Of a stretch of 6,592 nt of DNA, positions 1-4,195 are shown one piece after another. Source of the DNA: Armatimonadota bacterium. GTDB taxonomy: Bacteria; Armatimonadota; Armatimonadia; Armatimonadales; Armatimonadaceae. The notes below the pieces were generated by a model. It had not been told where the DNA came from. It ran no database searches and worked only from the letters and a program-made list of their open reading frames with translations. Location: positions 1-6,592 of the forward strand of contig JACMMA010000169.1 of the NCBI GenBank assembly GCA_014379275.1, given 5' to 3'. How positions within the stretch are numbered: position 1 is the stretch's first letter; every line of letters begins with the position of its first letter. The position numbers and the translations under genes are program-made.

Positions 1-248
1 GCGCCGCCGGGCAGATCGCGGGCATCGGACGCATGATCGACGAGAACGCCTATTGCGTGGACATCCTGACGCAGATCGCCGCCGTGCGCTCCGCGCTGGA
101 CTCTATCGGGGTCGAACTGCTGACCGACCATCTGGAAACCTGCGTCATTGGGAAGGACGGCGAGACCGCGCACGAGTGCGCCAAGCCGCTCTCACAAGAA
201 GAACTGGTGGAGGAGGTGCGTACCGTGGTGCGACGGTTCCTGAAATGA
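1..248 (+). CDS. csoR: CsoR-family Cu(I)-sensing transcriptional repressor (3' part; start lies outside the window)
   Basis: The open frame runs in from the left edge, in phase with codons starting at position 3, and ends at TGA 246-248. The first ATG at 33 is internal: the residues before it (AAGQIAGIGR) match the conserved EGQ-RGI-RMI start of helix 1 in the CsoR/RcnR/FrmR family. These all-helical repressors bind DNA in the apo form and let go when metal binds. The Cu(I) fingerprint is complete: Cys at 54-56 inside YCVDILTQ, His at 129-131 and Cys at 141-143 inside DHLETC. The Cys-to-His gap of 25 residues and the His-to-Cys gap of 4 equal those of Mycobacterium tuberculosis CsoR (C36, H61, C65). 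The Tyr before the first Cys is also kept. After the second Cys comes a longer loop with an extra His and Cys (AHEC). Its place at the head of a chaperone, CopA and cupredoxin run supports copper control of the operon. The operator would lie left of the window. Confidence 0.93.
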   Translation, partial: AAGQIAGIGRMIDENAYCVDILTQIAAVRSALDSIGVELLTDHLETCVIGKDGETAHECAKPLSQEELVEEVRTVVRRFLK

Positions 249-254
249 AAGGGA
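249..254 (+). promoter_or_regulatory. Ribosome binding site deciding the start of the HMA chaperone gene
   Basis: AAGGGA lies 5 bases before the ATG at 260. An in-frame ATG at 245 overlaps the csoR stop as ATGA but has no purine-rich site at a useful distance, so 260 is the better start. The 245 start would add five residues (MKGNT). Confidence 0.6.
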
Positions 255-259
255 ATACA

Positions 260-556
260 ATGACGGAAACAGTAGATCGACAAGCGGAGCGAGCCACCAC
301 ACTCTCCGCGCCGGACATCACCTGCGGGGGGTGTGCGAACGCCATCCGGCGTGCGGTCGCCGCGCTCGACGGAGTCGTTGACGTTTCGGTAGATGTGGCG
401 GCGAAAACCGTCCGGGTGCGCCACGGCGCGGCGGTCGGGGAGACGAACCTTCTCGATACGCTGGACCGCGCCGGTTTCCCGGCGTCGGTGATCCAGGAGG
501 GCAGGGATTGCGGAACCGGGGATGCAATTCGCTCCTATACATGTTGCCAGGCGTGA
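260..556 (+). CDS. Small HMA-domain copper chaperone (CopZ-like)
   Basis: This is a 98-residue soluble protein made of one heavy-metal-associated domain (about residues 14-80) and a short cysteine-bearing tail. The metal loop is ITCGGC, with Cys22 and Cys25 forming the CxxC that binds Cu(I) in this family. The usual first Met of MxCxxC is Ile20. The second half has the expected beta strand (VVDVSVDVAAKTVRVRH), a helix (ETNLLDTLDRAGF) and a last strand. The family carries cytosolic Cu(I) to CopA-type pumps or to the repressor. Lying 11 bases after csoR and just before copA, it is probably the operon's chaperone. The tail adds Cys84 and a Cys95-Cys96 pair, beyond the usual CopZ length of about 68-72 residues. 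It might also be named simply a heavy-metal-associated domain protein, since metal choice cannot be proved from CxxC alone. Confidence 0.85.
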   Translation: MTETVDRQAERATTLSAPDITCGGCANAIRRAVAALDGVVDVSVDVAAKTVRVRHGAAVGETNLLDTLDRAGFPASVIQEGRDCGTGDAIRSYTCCQA

Positions 557-567
557 TGGAAGCAGAG

Positions 568-589
568 GGGGCGGGTATTCCCCCGCCCC
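568..589 (+). other. GC-rich stem-loop between the chaperone gene and copA
   Basis: The arms GGGGCGGG (568-575) and CCCGCCCC (582-589) pair perfectly over 8 bp around a 6-base loop (TATTCC). It occupies most of the 54-base gap between the two genes and ends 9 bases before the putative copA ribosome binding site, so it does not cover that site. No T-run follows (GCAACC), so it is not a standard intrinsic terminator. It could partly terminate transcription, or mark an RNA stability or processing point. The function is inferred. Confidence 0.5.
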
Positions 590-598
590 GCAACCATG

Positions 599-605
599 AA
601 AGAGA
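599..605 (+). promoter_or_regulatory. Ribosome binding site favouring the copA start at 611
   Basis: AAAGAGA lies 5 bases before the ATG at 611. The earlier in-frame ATG at 596 follows a pyrimidine-rich stretch with no Shine-Dalgarno-like sequence, so 611 is preferred. The match to AAGGAG is imperfect, so the choice is moderate. Confidence 0.45.
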
Positions 606-610
606 AAAAA

Positions 611-3262
611 ATGATAGTTGAAACCGAACATCATACGCACCCCGGCGCGGCGCATGATCCGGCGAACGACGGTTCAAATCACCCGCCGCAACACACCCCG
701 GACGCGGTAGAGCAGTGCGAACTGCCCGTCACCGGAATGACGTGTGCCGCTTGCGCCCGCCGCATCGAGAAGCAGTTGGCGCGAACCGAGGGTGTCACGG
801 GTGCGAACGTGAATTTCGCTACGAATACGGCATCCGTTTCCTACGACCCGCAGACGACGGACGTGAAACGGCTCGTGCAAACAGTGACCGATTCTGGGTA
901 CGGGGTCGCGCCGGAAGTGGCGACGTTCGCGGTGGACGACTCGGCGCGTCCCGGCGGATCGTCCGCGCCGCTGGAGGATTACCTGTCCGGCAAGCGCGGC
1001 ATACTCACCGCGCGATTCGACCTCGCCGAGTCCGAAGTGCGGGTCGAATACCTGCCCGGCACGACCGACGTGAGTACGATCCGACAAGCCATCGCGGATT
1101 TCGGTTATCGGGTGCGGGCATCCGTAGAGGATGGCGTCGAAGGCGAGGATTCGCTGGAGCGGGCGCACCGGGAAGAGTCCCGTGACCTGACGCGGCGGTT
1201 CGCGGTCGCGGCGGTCCTGTCTCTGCCGGTTCTGGTCATCGCCATGTCGCACGGGACGATACCCGCGCTCAACTTTTCCGGCGTCAACTACCTGCAACTC
1301 GCGCTCACCGTCCCCGTCGTGCTGTATTCCGGGGCACAATTCTATGCGGGTGCCTGGGCGGCTCTGCGGCACCGAGCGGCGGATATGAACACGCTCATAG
1401 CCGTCGGCACGGGCGCGGCGTTTCTGTACAGCGTCGCCGCAACCCTGCTTCCCGCCGTATTCGCCACGGGCGGACACAGCGGCATGTCGGGGTCCATGGG
1501 CGGCAGCGGGATGTCCGCAGTTGTCGGAAACGCCGTTTCCGCTGGGCCTCCGGTGTATTTCGAGGCGGCGAGCGTGATCATTGCGCTACTCCTCCTGGGA
1601 CGACTGCTTGAAGCGCGGGCGAAGGGACAGACGGGCGAGGCGATCCGGCGGCTCATCGGACTGCAACCCAAGACGGCGCGGGTAGTGCGCGGCTCGTGCA
1701 GTGGCTCCGCCATCGGCGGCGAAGAGGTCGATATTCCCCTGTCCGAAGTCGCGGTCGGTGATATCGTGCGGGTCCGTCCGGGCGAAAAGGTAGCCGTCGA
1801 CGGCGTCGTGACCGAAGGTGCTTCCGTCGTAGACGAGTCGATGCTCACCGGCGAATCAATTCCCATCGAGAAGAAAGTCGGCGATCCTGTGTTCGGCGCG
1901 ACGGTGAACAAGAACGGCTCGCTCCTGTTTCGTGCCACGAAGATCGGCAAGGATACCGCACTCGCGCAGATCGTCCGGCTGGTCAAGGAAGCGCAGGGAA
2001 GTAAAGCGCCTATCGCCCGCCTAGCCGATACTATCTCCGGTATTTTCACGCCCATAGTCCTGTGTATCGCCATCGCCACGTTCGTCCTGTGGTACGTGCT
2101 GTCTCCCGTAGACGTGCGGTTCACGATGGCCCTGACGAACTTCGTCGCGGTGCTGATCATCGCCTGTCCCTGCGCCCTGGGTCTCGCCACTCCGACCGCT
2201 ATTCTGGTCGGCACGGGCAAGGGCGCGGAAAACGGAGTCCTGGTCAAGGGCGGCGCGGCACTCGAACGGGCGCAAGCGCTGACGACCATCGTGCTGGACA
2301 AGACCGGCACGGTGACGCAGGGCAAGCCGTCGCTGACGGACATCGTGACATTCGGTAGCACGTCCGAGATGGGAATGCTCCGCCTGGTGGCGTCCGCCGA
2401 GCGTGCCTCGGAGCATCCTCTGGCGGAAGCCATCGTTCGGGGTACGCAAGAGCGCGGCATTACGCTGACGGCGGTTTCCGACTTCGCCGCCCTTTCCGGG
2501 CTGGGCATCCGCGCTACCGTAGACGCGGTCCCGGTACTACTCGGGAACGCCCGCCTGATGGAGGAACACGGCGTCGCCGTTTCCGAAGCCGCGCAAGAAG
2601 CCGCGCAGCGACTCGCGGACGAGGGCAAAACGCCGATGTTCGCGGCGACCGGGGGGACGTTCGCCGGGATCATCGCGGTCGCCGATACGATCAAGCCGGA
2701 GGCGAAGGAAGCGGTCGCCGCGCTCAAAGCGCAGGGCTTGAATGTCGTCCTGCTGACGGGGGATAATCAGCGCACGGCGGAAGCAGTGGCGCGGCAGGTC
2801 GGCATCGAAACCGTTCTCGCCGGGGTGTTGCCGGACGGGAAGTCGGCGGAAATCGCCCGGCTACAGAGCGTGGGGCAGGTGGTCGGCATGGTCGGCGACG
2901 GCATCAACGATGCCCCCGCACTGGCGCGGGCGGATGTCGGTATCGCCATCGGCACGGGGACCGACGTGGCTATCGAGGCATCGGACATCACGCTCCTGCG
3001 CGGCGACCTGCGCGGCGTGGTGACCGCCATCGCGTTGTCGAAAGCGACATTGCGAACGGTGAAACAAAACCTGTTCTGGGCGTTCATTTACAACGCGGTC
3101 GGCATTCCGGTCGCGGCGGGACTCCTGTACCCCTTCACGGGTTGGCTACTGTCGCCGATCCTCGCGAGTCTCGCCATGAGTTTGTCGTCGGTTTCCGTGG
3201 TCACGAACAGCCTGCGACTGCGCGGGTTCCGCGCGACCGGTCTGAAACAAGGAGAAATATGA
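611..3262 (+). CDS. copA: Cu(I)-exporting P1B-type ATPase CopA
   Basis: This 883-residue pump moves Cu(I) out of the cytoplasm with ATP. The order is: a His-rich leader with six His in residues 7-28; an HMA domain (about 36-102) with GMTCAAC, Cys45 and Cys48; a second HMA-like domain (about 104-172) without CxxC; transmembrane segments near 197-214, 226-246, 262-284 and 316-334; the actuator domain with TGES at 413-416; segments near 478-497 and 508-530, the latter with CPC at 519-521; the P domain with DKTGT and phosphorylated Asp563; the N domain with His602-Pro603; GDGIND at 762-767; and two last segments. The Cu(I)-type signatures of those last segments are present: Tyr827-Asn828, and Met856 followed by SS at 859-860. 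A Gly/Met/Ser loop (287-302) sits in the outward segment between the third and fourth helices. The length is in the usual range for a two-HMA CopA. An alternative start at 596 adds five residues. The stop overlaps the next gene as ATGA. Confidence 0.97.
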   Translation: MIVETEHHTHPGAAHDPANDGSNHPPQHTPDAVEQCELPVTGMTCAACARRIEKQLARTEGVTGANVNFATNTASVSYDPQTTDVKRLVQTVTDSGYGVAPEVATFAVDDSARPGGSSAPLEDYLSGKRGILTARFDLAESEVRVEYLPGTTDVSTIRQAIADFGYRVRASVEDGVEGEDSLERAHREESRDLTRRFAVAAVLSLPVLVIAMSHGTIPALNFSGVNYLQLALTVPVVLYSGAQFYAGAWAALRHRAADMNTLIAVGTGAAFLYSVAATLLPAVFATGGHSGMSGSMGGSGMSAVVGNAVSAGPPVYFEAASVIIALLLLGRLLEARAKGQTGEAIRRLIGLQPKTARVVRGSCSGSAIGGEEVDIPLSEVAVGDIVRVRPGEKVAVDGVVTEGASVVDESMLTGESIPIEKKVGDPVFGATVNKNGSLLFRATKIGKDTALAQIVRLVKEAQGSKAPIARLADTISGIFTPIVLCIAIATFVLWYVLSPVDVRFTMALTNFVAVLIIACPCALGLATPTAILVGTGKGAENGVLVKGGAALERAQALTTIVLDKTGTVTQGKPSLTDIVTFGSTSEMGMLRLVASAERASEHPLAEAIVRGTQERGITLTAVSDFAALSGLGIRATVDAVPVLLGNARLMEEHGVAVSEAAQEAAQRLADEGKTPMFAATGGTFAGIIAVADTIKPEAKEAVAALKAQGLNVVLLTGDNQRTAEAVARQVGIETVLAGVLPDGKSAEIARLQSVGQVVGMVGDGINDAPALARADVGIAIGTGTDVAIEASDITLLRGDLRGVVTAIALSKATLRTVKQNLFWAFIYNAVGIPVAAGLLYPFTGWLLSPILASLAMSLSSVSVVTNSLRLRGFRATGLKQGEI

Positions 3263-3639
3263 TGGATACGAATGCGATACTGGTCCTTGTCGGCGGCGTC
3301 CTCTTGATCGCGCTGACGCTGTGGTTCTTTTTCGGCGAGCGCGAAAAAGCCGAAGTGAAAGCGGACACTTCCGGGGCCCAGCAGATAGAAATCGTGGTGA
3401 AAGGCGGCTACTCGCCGGACACGGTCGCGGTACGGCAGGGCGTCCCGGTCCGTCTCAACTTCCGGCGCGAGGAAACATCCTCCTGCTCCGAGCAGGTCGT
3501 CTTCGGGGACCTCGGCATCGTCCGCGACCTACCCGCATTTCAGACGACGGCGGTGGAGTTCACCCCGGATAAAACGGGTGAGTTTTCGTTCACCTGTGGC
3601 ATGAATATGTTGCGTGGCAAGTTGATCGTGCAACCATAA
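3259..3639 (+). CDS. Membrane-anchored cupredoxin-like protein
   Basis: This 126-residue protein has an N-terminal hydrophobic helix (about 6-25, ALT-LWFFF) followed by charged GEREK, suggesting a single-pass anchor with the rest outside the membrane. Residues about 42-126 form a beta-rich cupredoxin-like domain (Cupredoxin_1 type): KGGYSPDTVAVRQGVPVRLNF, then SSCSEQVVF, FTPDKTGEFSFTCG and GKLIV. Likely metal residues are Cys76, Cys113, Met115 and Met117 (SCSE and CGMNM). The protein contains no histidine, so a normal type-1 blue-copper site (two His, Cys, Met) is not possible; a Cu(I) site of Cys and Met is inferred. AAGGAG at 3250-3254 precedes two adjacent ATGs, at 3259 and 3262. Either could start the protein, and 3262 has the more usual spacing. 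The 4-base overlap with copA points to coupled translation, so it probably receives or buffers exported copper. It might instead modulate CopA. Confidence 0.85.
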   Translation: MMDTNAILVLVGGVLLIALTLWFFFGEREKAEVKADTSGAQQIEIVVKGGYSPDTVAVRQGVPVRLNFRREETSSCSEQVVFGDLGIVRDLPAFQTTAVEFTPDKTGEFSFTCGMNMLRGKLIVQP

Positions 3640-3650
3640 AAAAAGAAAAT

Positions 3651-4124
3651 CTACCAGTGGATCTTGCTGTCGCCGCCGAGCAGATGCACATGGTTTAGTT
3701 GCCCGTCGTGATAGGACATGTGAAGCAGTGCGAGGAGCACGGCGTCGAAGCGGCTCATTCCGGGGCGGGACGGGAATATTTCCAGCGTCTCGCCCCACGC
3801 CGACGGGGCGGTTTCGCGGACAGCGACTCTCAGCACCAGAGTTTCGTGGGTGACGAATGCCGCGACCGCGTCGAACGATTGCAGGTGCGCGAGCATTTCG
3901 TCGTACTCGCCGTGCGTCGGGGTCGTGGGCAGTGATTTGCCCTCCAGTGCCGCCGCGATGCGCGCGTTGATGATGCCGCATTCCAGTGCGACCGAATACG
4001 GGGAACGCGCCGCGCCGCCCGGTGACACGGCGCGGCTTTCCTCCGGCACGGCGCGTAAATCGGCGATGAGGCGGTCGTTCGCCCGGTCCAGCGCGGCGAC
4101 GAATCGTTCGGCAAGGTCTAGCAT
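3651..4124 (-). CDS. DinB-superfamily four-helix protein
   Basis: This 157-residue protein has the shape of the DinB/YfiT-like superfamily, helical-bundle proteins that often hold one metal and include thiol-dependent transferases. The recognisable part is the C-terminal block: LHMSYHDGQLNHVHLL (residues 134-149), followed by GD and the final HW. This is the common end of this family. His135 and His139, spaced HxxxH, are probable metal ligands. The first His of the usual triad, expected in the helix ALECGIINARIAAAL (46-60), is not seen; Cys49 or Glu48 lies there instead. The start is supported by AAGGA (reverse complement of 4131-4135), 6 bases from the ATG. It is transcribed in the same direction as metG, 71 bases downstream of it, and ends 11 bases from the copper operon's stop. 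The substrate is unknown, and nothing ties it to copper beyond position. Confidence 0.8.
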   Translation of the reverse strand: MLDLAERFVAALDRANDRLIADLRAVPEESRAVSPGGAARSPYSVALECGIINARIAAALEGKSLPTTPTHGEYDEMLAHLQSFDAVAAFVTHETLVLRVAVRETAPSAWGETLEIFPSRPGMSRFDAVLLALLHMSYHDGQLNHVHLLGGDSKIHW

Positions 4125-4146
4125 GGTGTTTCCTTTTTAGGATCGC

Positions 4147-4170
4147 GTCGGGGGTTTAAAAACCCCCGAC
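4147..4170 (-). terminator. Perfect GC-rich hairpin after metG (possible terminator)
   Basis: The arms GTCGGGGG (4147-4154) and CCCCCGAC (4163-4170) pair perfectly over 8 bp. The stem can extend to 11 bp if the inner TTT and AAA pair, leaving a 2-base loop. It lies 25 bases past the metG stop and before the DinB gene's ribosome binding site. On the reverse strand no T-run follows the stem; the T-rich part is in the loop. It may terminate metG weakly or protect the message end. A dispersed repeat is another possibility. Confidence 0.45.
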
Positions 4171-4195
4171 CACGGTTTCCGAACGTCCCGCCTCG

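Noticed and set aside
53..259. Extension of the HMA protein upstream inside csoR
   Set aside because: The added residues are the Arg-rich out-of-frame reading of csoR. The HMA domain starts after the ATG at 260, which has its own AAGGGA site.
50..655. A 201-codon reverse open frame spanning csoR, the chaperone gene and the hairpin
   Set aside because: It covers two clearly real forward genes and has Arg/Pro/Ser-rich shadow composition.
1342..2727. A 461-codon open frame on the reverse strand across copA
   Set aside because: It is antisense to a fully conserved CopA, has low-complexity Ser/Ala/Thr/Arg composition, and shows no recognisable domain. Long antisense frames are common in high-GC genes.
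3142..3258. Extension of the cupredoxin-like protein into the copA 3' end
   Set aside because: The extra residues are the out-of-frame copA reading. AAGGAG at 3250-3254 points to the ATGs at 3259 or 3262, followed by a proper membrane anchor.
3640..3650. Terminator between the converging copper operon and DinB gene
   Set aside because: The 11-base gap is an A-rich run with no stem before it, so no intrinsic terminator is visible.
3651..4124. DinB protein as part of the copper system
   Set aside because: It is on the opposite strand, transcribed from the metG side, and has no feature linking it to copper. The adjacency is only convergent.
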